A stretch of 64,000 bases of DNA from Polynucleobacter corsicus (GTDB lineage: Bacteria > Pseudomonadota > Gammaproteobacteria > Burkholderiales > Burkholderiaceae): assembly GCF_018688255.1 (NCBI RefSeq), contig NZ_CP061314.1, forward strand, positions 1,240,001 through 1,304,000. Reading direction: 5' to 3'. Made by a program: the position numbers and the translations under genes. Under the pieces are notes generated by a model. The model saw only the letters and a program-made list of their open reading frames with translations. It was not told where the DNA came from and did no database searches. This document shows, piece by piece, positions 41,828 to 49,577 of this stretch. How positions within the stretch are numbered: position 1 is the stretch's first letter; each line of letters begins with the position of its first letter.

Positions 41828-41829
41828 CC

Positions 41830-42525
41830 ATGTTGATGACCTTTCAGGATGCTTTCAGATTACTTTTGCATTTAGATGCTGGAGTGATTGGCATTGTGCT
41901 GGTCTCGCTTCAGGTCAGTTTGAGCGCTTTATTACTGGGCATCTTACTGGGACTACCCATTGGCGCCCTACTGGCTACAGAGGAATTTCAGGGCAAGCAA
42001 ACCATTACGCTGATCTTAAATACCCTCATGGGCGTCCCAACCGTGATTATTGGCGTCATTGTTTATCTACTGCTCTCCAGAACAGGGCCTTTAGGTGTGT
42101 GGGGATGGCTTTTCACACCCAAGGGCATGATCCTGGCCCAAACACTGCTCACAACCCCCCTCATTGCCGCCCTGAGCCGCCAAATCCTAGAGGATTCTTG
42201 GAGAATTCACCGGGATTCCTTTATGGCACTTCGCTTACCTAGACTTTCTGCCCTGAAATGGCTTCTTTGGGACTGCCGGTTTTCTCTCACGATTGCGGTT
42301 TTAGCGGGACTGGCTAGAGCCATGTCTGAGGTTGGTGCAGTCATGATCGTCGGCGGCAATATCGATCAATCCACCCGCACCATGACAACAGCAATTGCAC
42401 TTGAAACCAGTAAAGGTGATCTCCCATTGGCGCTTGCCTTAGGCATTGTTTTACTGGGAATTGTTTTGCTGGCAAATCTGTTTACATTTGCGGTTCGCCA
42501 AATTGCGGAGCGTCGCTATGGTTAA
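41830..42525 (+). CDS. tupB: Tungstate-type ABC transporter permease (TupB-like)
   Basis: A 231-residue permease with about five helices. LVSLQVSLSALLLGILLGLPIGALLA, LNTLMGVPTVIIGVIVYLLLSRTGPLG and GLARAMSEVGAVMIVGGNIDQSTRTMTTAIALE (the coupling loop) are characteristic of TupB/WtpB-type oxyanion permeases. The substrate is probably tungstate or molybdate. No binding protein (TupA) gene lies in this neighbourhood, so it must be elsewhere. The stop overlaps the next gene by eight bases. The nearby formate dehydrogenase needs exactly such a metal. Confidence 0.85.
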   Translation: MLMTFQDAFRLLLHLDAGVIGIVLVSLQVSLSALLLGILLGLPIGALLATEEFQGKQTITLILNTLMGVPTVIIGVIVYLLLSRTGPLGVWGWLFTPKGMILAQTLLTTPLIAALSRQILEDSWRIHRDSFMALRLPRLSALKWLLWDCRFSLTIAVLAGLARAMSEVGAVMIVGGNIDQSTRTMTTAIALETSKGDLPLALALGIVLLGIVLLANLFTFAVRQIAERRYG

Positions 42526-43228
42526 TCATTCTGAACAATTTAAGCAATTTGTCGAGTTCAAAGACGTCATCGTTAAACGTGATGGACGCATCATCTTAGA
42601 TATCCCTTATGCGGTTATTCCTGCTGATCGGATTTGCGCATGCATTGGACCTAATGGTGCCGGCAAAACGACTTTTCTACAATTAATTGATGGCTTAATC
42701 AAACCAGATTCAGGCACTGTTACGCACTCAAGCGGCCCTATCAAATCATCCCTGGTATTGCACCACACGCCGATGATCAAAGCCTCCGCACGAACCAATA
42801 TTGCGATGGTGAAAGACTCAGACCCCTCAATCAATTCTGTTGCTGTTGATTTGGTGATGAAGCAGATCGGCTTAAGTCATCTTGCCAACAGTCCTGCGCA
42901 CAAACTCTCGGCAGGTGAAAAACAAAAACTTTGCTTGGGTCGAGTCATTTTGCAAAGACCTCATTTAGTTTTACTAGATGAACCTACTGCTAATTTAGAC
43001 CCAAACACCACAGAGCAAGTTGAAGAGATCATTCGCCAATTTAAGTTGCAAGGCTCGAACGTTATCTTCACATCCCACCAACTTGCCCAAGTACAAAGAA
43101 TCGCAGAGTACATCGTCTTCATTGACGAGGGTCAGATAAAAGAAAAAGGACCCGTAGGTCCTTTCTTTGCCGATCCCCAGACACAAGCAGCTAAACGCTA
43201 CTTACATCAAGAGTTACTAGTCGACTAA
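42518..43228 (+). CDS. tupC: Tungstate-type ABC transporter ATPase (TupC-like)
   Basis: A 236-residue ATPase: Walker A GPNGAGKTTFLQLIDG, signature LSAGEKQKLCLGRVI, Walker B LVLLDEPTANLDPNTTE and switch TSHQ. The start at 42518 (MVNHSEQF) lies inside the end of the permease gene; the longer open frame upstream is a shadow. The 3' end contains an 8-bp hairpin that seems to serve the opposite strand (43145-43164). The stop directly abuts the stop of the convergent small exported-protein gene. Confidence 0.85.
   Translation: MVNHSEQFKQFVEFKDVIVKRDGRIILDIPYAVIPADRICACIGPNGAGKTTFLQLIDGLIKPDSGTVTHSSGPIKSSLVLHHTPMIKASARTNIAMVKDSDPSINSVAVDLVMKQIGLSHLANSPAHKLSAGEKQKLCLGRVILQRPHLVLLDEPTANLDPNTTEQVEEIIRQFKLQGSNVIFTSHQLAQVQRIAEYIVFIDEGQIKEKGPVGPFFADPQTQAAKRYLHQELLVD
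43145..43164 (-). terminator. Antisense terminator inside the tupC 3' end
   Basis: AAAGGACC (43145-43152), loop CGTA, GGTCCTTT (43157-43164). On the minus strand the stem is followed by TTCTTTTATC. It lies 65 bases beyond the last minus-strand gene of the formate dehydrogenase cluster, which otherwise has no terminator. Confidence 0.55.
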
Positions 43229-43498
43229 TTACTTTGTTGCTGGTGCAGCAGCCACAGGTGCAATAAATGGTGGCGGAGCAACACAAGCTGCTGGAGCTGG
43301 AGTTCCAGAAACCCTGAACTGGTCAGCTACTTTGTTTTGTGCTTGACATAGCTTAAATGCGCCTACTCTGTCGCCATAGGCAGCCTTTGCTTTAGCCAAA
43401 GTTGCGGCCTCTTGAGCCTCAGGCGTCAAGGGAGGCAAGGCAGCAAATGCAGCTGCGCTTACGAATGAACAGAGTGTGATAGCAATGAGTTTTTTCAT
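43229..43498 (-). CDS. Small exported protein behind the formate dehydrogenase genes
   Basis: An 89-residue protein with a Sec signal (MKKLIAITLCSFVSAAAFAA). The mature part begins LPPLTPEAQEAATLAKAKAAYGDRVGAFKLCQAQNKVAD and ends in an Ala/Pro-rich tail with one Cys pair region. It sits 10 bases behind the cytochrome b subunit gene and is probably co-transcribed. The start at 43498 is favoured over 43504 by the AAGGA spacing. Function unknown. Confidence 0.7.
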   Translation of the reverse strand: MKKLIAITLCSFVSAAAFAALPPLTPEAQEAATLAKAKAAYGDRVGAFKLCQAQNKVADQFRVSGTPAPAACVAPPPFIAPVAAAPATK

Positions 43499-43508
43499 AG
43501 CCATGTCC

Positions 43509-44567
43509 TTATTTATTAACCTTGTTGTACCAGATTTCATGGTGTTCTTTAGCCCAGGTACCGTCAACGTAACCCGTCTTCATACCATCGAGCGAACCTT
43601 GCATACCAATAGATCCGATGTAGATATGACCCATAGCCATCGTAGTCATCAAGATTGAGGCCGTACTGTGAACGATGTTCGCTAACTGCATGGTTCCGCG
43701 GATGTATTGAACTTCCATAAAGGGGACAATCATATCGAGTACAAAACCAGATCCAGAGATAACCAAACCTAAGAAAGTCATACCAAACCAGAACCAGATT
43801 TTCTCACCGAAGTTAAAGAAGCCAGCAGGAGGGTGTGTTCCACCCAACATACCGCCGAATGACTTAATCCAAGTAAGATCACCCTCTCCAGGAATATTTC
43901 TAGTTGCAAACAGCAAGAAGAAAATCACAACGCTAAGGGTAAATAGTGGTCCAGTATAGTTGTGAATATTTTTGCAAATATTTAAGAAGGTACCGTATGC
44001 GACGCCGCCCATGAGTGGCATTGCAAAATACTTGCCATATAAGATCATCAAGCCAGTAAGTGCAAGCGCGATAAAACTAAAAGCCATCACCCAATGAGTA
44101 AAGCGCTCAAAGCCATTAAATCGTTTGATTTTTTGGCCAGACATTGGTGCATGCAACTTAATTGGGCCCTTAATGATAAAGAGCGCTGCAATGCCAAAGA
44201 AGGCAATCGCCAATAACCAGCCGCCGTAAACAGTGATAACACCATTACGAATTACGCGCCACTGCTGACCAGCTCGTTGAATCAACACACTCGCTTCTTT
44301 ATCAGGAATGCTGACAAAGTTGTAAGGATCACTGTTTGCTGAGTTCCAAAGGAACTGCTCACCCACCTGAGCAGAATTCGCAGGCTGAGACTGAGCTTGG
44401 GTACCATCAGAGATAGCCCCGAGGTTCTTCGAATAGTCAATACCACTTGGAGATGGTAGCGGTGGCATTGGCGCACGCTCTGCCATGGCAAGACCGCTAA
44501 GTAAACTTAGCGATACGCCAAGGGCTAGCAACCAGGAGCGACTAACACTAGAGAATGATCGATTCAT
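43509..44567 (-). CDS. fdhC: Formate dehydrogenase cytochrome b subunit
   Basis: A 352-residue membrane subunit that anchors formate dehydrogenase and passes electrons to quinone. A signal-like N-terminus and a periplasmic stretch of about 80 residues precede four to five helices. The haem b region shows NGFERFTHWVMAFSFIALALTGLMILYG and KNIHNYTGPLFTLSVV, and later NIVHSTASILMTTMAMGHIYIG. The start at 44567 has an AAGGA site at good distance; the frame continues to 44591. It is last of the core subunits. Confidence 0.92.
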   Translation of the reverse strand: MNRSFSSVSRSWLLALGVSLSLLSGLAMAERAPMPPLPSPSGIDYSKNLGAISDGTQAQSQPANSAQVGEQFLWNSANSDPYNFVSIPDKEASVLIQRAGQQWRVIRNGVITVYGGWLLAIAFFGIAALFIIKGPIKLHAPMSGQKIKRFNGFERFTHWVMAFSFIALALTGLMILYGKYFAMPLMGGVAYGTFLNICKNIHNYTGPLFTLSVVIFFLLFATRNIPGEGDLTWIKSFGGMLGGTHPPAGFFNFGEKIWFWFGMTFLGLVISGSGFVLDMIVPFMEVQYIRGTMQLANIVHSTASILMTTMAMGHIYIGSIGMQGSLDGMKTGYVDGTWAKEHHEIWYNKVNK

Positions 44568-44596
44568 ACAAATATCCTTAAACGTTTTCATTTTAT

Positions 44597-44848
44597 TTAT
44601 TGTTTAACTGATGACTTAAAGCGTGAATACTCAGATTGATTCTGATTACGCTTATCGACCGACTCGGTCCAACTTTTTTCATCCTTTGGAGTCCAACCCT
44701 TAGTCATGAAGCCGTTATCAGCCCCCATGTAAGGTGCAACGTCTGGACGCTTCGCAGCTTTGGCTGCAATTTCAGGAGGCTCGGAGCAAGCAGCCAAGGT
44801 GGCGCTTGCAACGAGACATAAACCAATTGTTTTCAGATTAAATCTCAT
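44597..44848 (-). CDS. Lipoprotein inside the formate dehydrogenase operon
   Basis: An 83-residue predicted lipoprotein with lipobox L-A-A-C at residue 21. The mature part is small and polar and has a Trp-containing segment (KGWTPKDEKSWTESVDKRNQNQSEYSRF). Its ATG overlaps the stop of the iron-sulfur subunit gene (ATGA), and the cytochrome b gene begins 29 bases on. It is thus locked between two subunits and may be a periplasm-facing accessory of the complex. No known family recognised. Confidence 0.75.
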   Translation of the reverse strand: MRFNLKTIGLCLVASATLAACSEPPEIAAKAAKRPDVAPYMGADNGFMTKGWTPKDEKSWTESVDKRNQNQSEYSRFKSSVKQ

Positions 44849-45504
44849 GATTTGACTCCTGGGATTTTGTCAGCTGGTGTTGGTTTTGGCGCAGGAGAAT
44901 CCATTGGGCCGTAAGCAGTGGACCAACCGAAAATATCCTTACTTGGATACCTACCATTTGCTTCACGTACAGAAACACGCTTGGCATAAATACTAGAAAT
45001 TACATCGCTATCTCCACCAATCAATGCTTTGGTAGAACACATCTCAGCACATAAAGGTAACTTACCTTCAGCTAAGCGGTTACGACCATATTTTTCGAAT
45101 TCGGCAACGCTACCGTTCGCTTCTGGGCCGCCGCTACAGAATGTGCACTTGTCCATTTTGCTACGGACGCCGAAGGCACCCTTGCTCAAGAACTGAGGTG
45201 CACCAAATGGGCAGGCGAAGGAACAGTATCCACAGCCGATGCAAATATCTTTGTCATGCAAAACCACACCTTCATCGGTACGATAAAAGCAATCCACTGG
45301 ACAAACAGCCATACAAGGCGCATCTGAACAGTGCATACATGCCACTGAAATTGACTTTTCCTTGCCGATGATGCCGTCGTTCACCGTGACTACACGGCGA
45401 CGATTAACGCCCCAAGGTACTTCGTTATCGTTCTTACAAGCAGTAACACAGCCATTGCACTCGATGCATCGTTCTGTATCACAAATAAATTTCATTCTTG
45501 CCAT
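44845..45504 (-). CDS. fdhB: Formate dehydrogenase iron-sulfur (beta) subunit
   Basis: A 219-residue ferredoxin-type subunit with four [4Fe-4S] cluster motifs: CIECNGCVTAC at the start, CMHCSDAPCMAVCPVDC, CIGCGYCSFACPFGAP, and the split KCTFCSGG ... CAEMC. It carries electrons from the catalytic subunit to the cytochrome b subunit. No C-terminal membrane helix is seen, so it is shorter than FdnH of Escherichia coli. The start has an AGGAG site. Confidence 0.95.
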   Translation of the reverse strand: MARMKFICDTERCIECNGCVTACKNDNEVPWGVNRRRVVTVNDGIIGKEKSISVACMHCSDAPCMAVCPVDCFYRTDEGVVLHDKDICIGCGYCSFACPFGAPQFLSKGAFGVRSKMDKCTFCSGGPEANGSVAEFEKYGRNRLAEGKLPLCAEMCSTKALIGGDSDVISSIYAKRVSVREANGRYPSKDIFGWSTAYGPMDSPAPKPTPADKIPGVKS

Positions 45505-45531
45505 TGTGTTCTCCTGACTTTATTTTTTAAC

Positions 45532-48516
45532 TTAGGCAAATTTTTCGATTTGGCACATGGTGGTTTTCGTCTCTTGCATCATCGTCACTTGGTCATATCC
45601 ATAGGTGGTTGCAGTGTTAACTGCCTCGCCCAGAATAATTGGTGACGCACCTTCTGGATAGTACTTGCGCAAGTCAGCGCCTTGCCACCAGCCAGAGAAG
45701 TGGAACGGCACAAAAGCAGTTCCTTGATCTACGCGCTCAGTAACCATCGCACGTACTTTGATCTTGGCGCCTGTTGGTGATTTAACCCACACGTAATCCC
45801 AGTTCTTAATGCCGCGAGCTTCAGCAGCTTTTGGATTAATTTCCACAAAGTTTTCTTGCTGCAACTCTGCCAACCAGGGATTAGAACGCGTTTCCTCACC
45901 ACCGCCCTCATACTCAACCAAACGACCTGAAGTCAGGATGATTGGGAACTTCTCGTAGTACTTCTCGCTCAAGTTTTTATCTTGCAGCGTTTTGTACAGC
46001 GTTGGCAAGCGCCAGAAGTTTTTCTTATCCGCAGATGTTGGGTATTTACGCATCATTGGCTCGTTGGTACTGTAGAGCGCCTCGCGGTGAGTTGGAATAG
46101 CGTCTGGGAAATTCCACACCACTGCACGCGCTTTCGCATTACCAAATGGATGACAACCATTTTTCATGACAACGCGCTGAATACCACCTGATAAGTCCGT
46201 CTTCCAGTTTTTACCATCGGCAGCTTTTTGCTCATCCTCAGTTAACTGATTCCACCAGCCTAGTTTTTTGACAAGTACATGGTCAAACTCTGGGTAGCCA
46301 GTCTTGATGGCAGAACCTTTCGAGTAAGAACCATCTTCAGCAAGGAGGTTTTCACCATCTTTTTCTACGCCAAAGTTAGCGCGGAAGTTACCACCACCCT
46401 CCATCACAGACTTACTAGTGTCATAGAGGTTTGGTGAGCCTGGATGCTTGATAGCTGCAGTGCCATAGCAAGGCCAAGGCAAACCATAGTAATCGCCTGT
46501 TGTGTCATAGCCGCTTACCGGATCAATGCCACCCCGAGATTTAAGTGTCTTGGGATCAAAATTGCCAGCCATTCTCATGTGAGCTTTGATGCGCTCAGGA
46601 GTTTGCCCTGTGTATCCAATCGTCCAGCAAGAGCGATTGATTTCACGCAGGATATCCTCAATCTGTGGCTCTTTCCACTGTTTACCGGCAAACTTGGAAT
46701 TGAGCATCTTATAATTTTTAGAGAGCTCTTGGCCAAAACCAAGGCGATCAGCAAAAGCTTGCATGATCACATGGTCAGGTACGGATTCGAACAATGGGTC
46801 AATGACCTTCTCACGCCACTGAATCGAGCGATTAGATGCTGTAGCAGTTCCGTTTGTCTCAAACTGAGTTGTAGCAGGCAAAAGGTATACGTTGCGATTC
46901 TTGTTAACAGAATTACCTTCTGCAGGTGGCATCGCTGCCATCGCAGCTACTGCTGTTGGGTATGGATCCACCACAACGAGTAAATCTAACTTGTCCATCG
47001 CGCGCTTCATGTCTAAGCCGCGGGTTTGAGAGTTAGCTGCGTGACCCCAGAAGAACAAACCTTTTACATTGGTTTGCTGATCAATCATGTCATTCTTTTC
47101 CAACACTGCATCGACCCAACGGGAAACAGTAGTGCCTGATTTCTCCATCATGTCTGGTGCATAGCGACCTTTGATCCACTCGTAGTCAACATCCCAAACG
47201 GTGGAAAAGTGCTTCCATGAGCCTGCTGCGAGGCCATAGTAGCCTGGCAGTGAATCCGGGTTAGGTCCAACGTCAGTAGCGCCTTGAACGTTACAGTGAC
47301 CACGGAAAATATTTGTTCCGCCACCAGACTTGCCGATATTGCCAAGCGCTAATTGCAAAATACAGGAAGCACGAACTACAGCATTACCAGTTGTGTGCTG
47401 AGTTTGACCCATACACCAAACAACTGTACTTGGACGGTTTTTTGCCATGGTCTCAGCAACTTTGTACACTTCCGCTTCTGGAACGCCGCAAGCTTCCTCA
47501 ACGTTCTTAGGCGTCCACTTCTCCATCACTTCTTTACGAATCTGATCCATGCCGTATACGCGGTCATTGATGTACTTCTTATCTTCCCAGCCATTATTGA
47601 AAATATGGTACAGAACCCCAAAAACAAATGGAATGTCGGTACCTGAACGAATTCTGACAAATTGATCAGACTTAGCAGCTGTTCTTGTGTAGCGTGGATC
47701 AACTACAACAACCTTACAACCGTTTTCCTTCGCATTTAGGAGACTTAACATCGATACTGGATGAGCCTCCGCTGCGTTGGAGCCAATATACATGGCAGCC
47801 TTCGAGTTCATCATGTCGTTATAGCTATTGGTCATTGCGCCATAGCCCCAGGTGTTTGCAACACCGGCAACTGTAGTGGAGTGACAAATACGAGCCTGAT
47901 GGTCTGTGTTGTTTGTTCCAAAGAAAGAAACCCACTTACGCAGTAAGTAGGCTTGTTCGTTGCTATGCTTAGAGGAACCAATAAAGAAAAGAGAATCGGG
48001 GCTATATTTTGTACGGAGATCTTTCATCTGCGCAGTGATTTCAGTCAAGGCCTGATCCCAAGAAATCTTTTGGTATTTGCCATCAACTAGCTTCATTGGG
48101 TAACGGAGACGGAATTCACCGTGACCATGCTCACGTAGTGAGGCACCCTTGGCGCAATAAGCACCCATATTGATTGGGGAATCAAAATTGGAATCTTGAC
48201 GAACCCAAACGCCGTTCTCAACAGTAGCGTCAGTTGAGCAACCTACTGAGCAGTGGGAACAGACCGTTCTCTTCACTTCAATCTTGCCCTTGCCATCTAA
48301 CATCGCTCTATTTGGCTCAGCAACCGCTTTTTGTACGAAGCTCAGTTGGCTAGCTGCAATTCCTGCACCCACACCAACGCCAGAGCGCTTTAAAAAGGTT
48401 CGACGATCCATCGTTGGAACCGCAGACTGAAGTCCGCGTGAGAGGCTACCAATGAGGCGTGATGCAGGCGTGGAACGGCTGCTTTGTGAAGTATTAGATT
48501 TGCGAGTCAGACTCAT
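45532..48516 (-). CDS. fdhA: Formate dehydrogenase catalytic (alpha) subunit, Cys type
   Basis: A 994-residue molybdopterin oxidoreductase that oxidises formate to CO2. A Tat signal (RRTFLK, twin Arg at 38-39) directs the folded enzyme to the periplasm. A [4Fe-4S] cluster is held by C86, C89, C93 and C121. The metal ligand is C211, followed by H212 (RICHSTTVAGVANTWG), where Escherichia coli FdnG has selenocysteine. The C-terminal domain (GGGEETRSNPWLAEL...FSGWWQGADL) binds the second pterin. The long N-terminus is supported by an AGGAA site at 48516; an ATG at residue 36 is an alternative. Mo or W could be used. Confidence 0.95.
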   Translation of the reverse strand: MSLTRKSNTSQSSRSTPASRLIGSLSRGLQSAVPTMDRRTFLKRSGVGVGAGIAASQLSFVQKAVAEPNRAMLDGKGKIEVKRTVCSHCSVGCSTDATVENGVWVRQDSNFDSPINMGAYCAKGASLREHGHGEFRLRYPMKLVDGKYQKISWDQALTEITAQMKDLRTKYSPDSLFFIGSSKHSNEQAYLLRKWVSFFGTNNTDHQARICHSTTVAGVANTWGYGAMTNSYNDMMNSKAAMYIGSNAAEAHPVSMLSLLNAKENGCKVVVVDPRYTRTAAKSDQFVRIRSGTDIPFVFGVLYHIFNNGWEDKKYINDRVYGMDQIRKEVMEKWTPKNVEEACGVPEAEVYKVAETMAKNRPSTVVWCMGQTQHTTGNAVVRASCILQLALGNIGKSGGGTNIFRGHCNVQGATDVGPNPDSLPGYYGLAAGSWKHFSTVWDVDYEWIKGRYAPDMMEKSGTTVSRWVDAVLEKNDMIDQQTNVKGLFFWGHAANSQTRGLDMKRAMDKLDLLVVVDPYPTAVAAMAAMPPAEGNSVNKNRNVYLLPATTQFETNGTATASNRSIQWREKVIDPLFESVPDHVIMQAFADRLGFGQELSKNYKMLNSKFAGKQWKEPQIEDILREINRSCWTIGYTGQTPERIKAHMRMAGNFDPKTLKSRGGIDPVSGYDTTGDYYGLPWPCYGTAAIKHPGSPNLYDTSKSVMEGGGNFRANFGVEKDGENLLAEDGSYSKGSAIKTGYPEFDHVLVKKLGWWNQLTEDEQKAADGKNWKTDLSGGIQRVVMKNGCHPFGNAKARAVVWNFPDAIPTHREALYSTNEPMMRKYPTSADKKNFWRLPTLYKTLQDKNLSEKYYEKFPIILTSGRLVEYEGGGEETRSNPWLAELQQENFVEINPKAAEARGIKNWDYVWVKSPTGAKIKVRAMVTERVDQGTAFVPFHFSGWWQGADLRKYYPEGASPIILGEAVNTATTYGYDQVTMMQETKTTMCQIEKFA

Positions 48517-48577
48517 ATCTTGTTCCTGAGTAATATTTTTAATTAACTATTTCGAAATGACTAAATCAACAAATGGT

Positions 48578-48799
48578 TTAAAGCATGGTGGTTTCGTAAT
48601 ACTTACGAATGTGCGCAGTGAGTTGATAGCCATCATCTTTACCCTTTACTGTGCTGCCAATTTCTTGAATCACTGCTTTGCCAATAGGCGTTTGGGAGGC
48701 TATTGCTACGGCACCAACAGTGGCACCTGCCCCGATGAAAAACTTCCTGCGGGAAGGCTTGTTTTCTTCGTTTACTACGGCTGTAGATTTGGCGCTCAT
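48578..48799 (-). CDS. Formate dehydrogenase-region TAT-signal protein
   Basis: A 73-residue protein with a Tat motif (SRRKFFIGAGATVGAVAIA) and a short mature part ending IRKYYETTML. It matches the small TAT-target family always found just before fdhA in such clusters (TIGR02811). Its role is unknown; a redox-complex accessory is assumed. It has a GGAG start site and is separated from fdhA by 61 bases. Confidence 0.88.
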   Translation of the reverse strand: MSAKSTAVVNEENKPSRRKFFIGAGATVGAVAIASQTPIGKAVIQEIGSTVKGKDDGYQLTAHIRKYYETTML

Positions 48800-48932
48800 C
48801 TGTTGCTCCTATTTAGTTCTTATTTGATTTTCGTCAAGTTTAAATGGTAATTGCATTTTTGACATATTGAAGACACAAAGTTTATATAAAAGGGGGGTAA
48901 ATACTAGTACGTCTTTTTGATGCAATGCAACA

Positions 48933-49577
48933 TCAAATCATGTCAAAGCCTTGACCTTCAATAGCAAGGAATTCCCTAGCCAGAGAGGCGACCGAGTGAT
49001 AAAGACGCATCTCGGGGACCGCATCGATTGCATCGAATAAGTCGTCATGCCATGGCCGAATGTGGTCGTTAAAAAAGACCCTTTGATTTGTAAGGTTGGA
49101 TATCTCTACATCATCACCTGCGATTAGATATCGCATCACTTCGCAGAGCGCAGAAATATGATCTTCAGTCTCAGAGATCTCCTCGGCAGATTCCAAACCA
49201 AAAGCATCTAAAGCGCGGCGGATTTCTACCAATGGCCTCTCGTTTAAATAACCGGCCATGTAAAAAGAGCCGTTCAGAATAATGATAGGTCGTCCAACAC
49301 TGATGAAGTTCTGATCAAACTCATCCTGCCAAGCTTTAGCGGAATTGGCTTTAGCTATTTCGACCAAATTCTGCCAAACCTTAGCTAAAGGGGCATCTTC
49401 AGACTGAGCCTCTTGCCCCTCAGGAATAGAGGAAACGATTTGATCCAACAACTCCTGATCAGGCGCCTCATGAAAGAGTCTCGCAATCAAGCCGTATAAA
49501 TCTGCTCTAGCCAAATCTTCCGGTAAGCCCACATCACCCACTTCGGTTACGGAGCTTTCTTTTATCTGTTCACTCAT
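48933..49577 (-). CDS. TorD/DmsD-family chaperone
   Basis: A 214-residue all-helical cytoplasmic chaperone for molybdoenzymes. Marks are LARADLYGLIARLFHEAPDQELLDQI near the start and FFNDHIRPWHDDLFDAI, the E.DH..W motif region of the TorD family. It should bind the Tat signal of the catalytic subunit and hold it until cofactor insertion. The start at 49577 overlaps the end of the upstream ferredoxin gene by four bases. A 133-base gap to the TAT-signal gene may hold a second promoter. Confidence 0.88.
   Translation of the reverse strand: MSEQIKESSVTEVGDVGLPEDLARADLYGLIARLFHEAPDQELLDQIVSSIPEGQEAQSEDAPLAKVWQNLVEIAKANSAKAWQDEFDQNFISVGRPIIILNGSFYMAGYLNERPLVEIRRALDAFGLESAEEISETEDHISALCEVMRYLIAGDDVEISNLTNQRVFFNDHIRPWHDDLFDAIDAVPEMRLYHSVASLAREFLAIEGQGFDMI

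Noticed and set aside
46444..46983. 179-residue plus-strand frame inside fdhA
   Set aside because: Antisense shadow of a well-supported gene; composition is unlike a protein and no start site is seen.
45532..48516. Selenocysteine in the formate dehydrogenase catalytic subunit
   Set aside because: The frame reads through without an internal TGA, and the metal ligand codon encodes Cys (C211).
48800..48932. Promoter TTGACG-16-TAAATA before the TAT-signal gene
   Set aside because: The -10 would overlap the ribosome site and put the transcript start at or after the ATG, so it is not a workable promoter; the true one is not visible to me.
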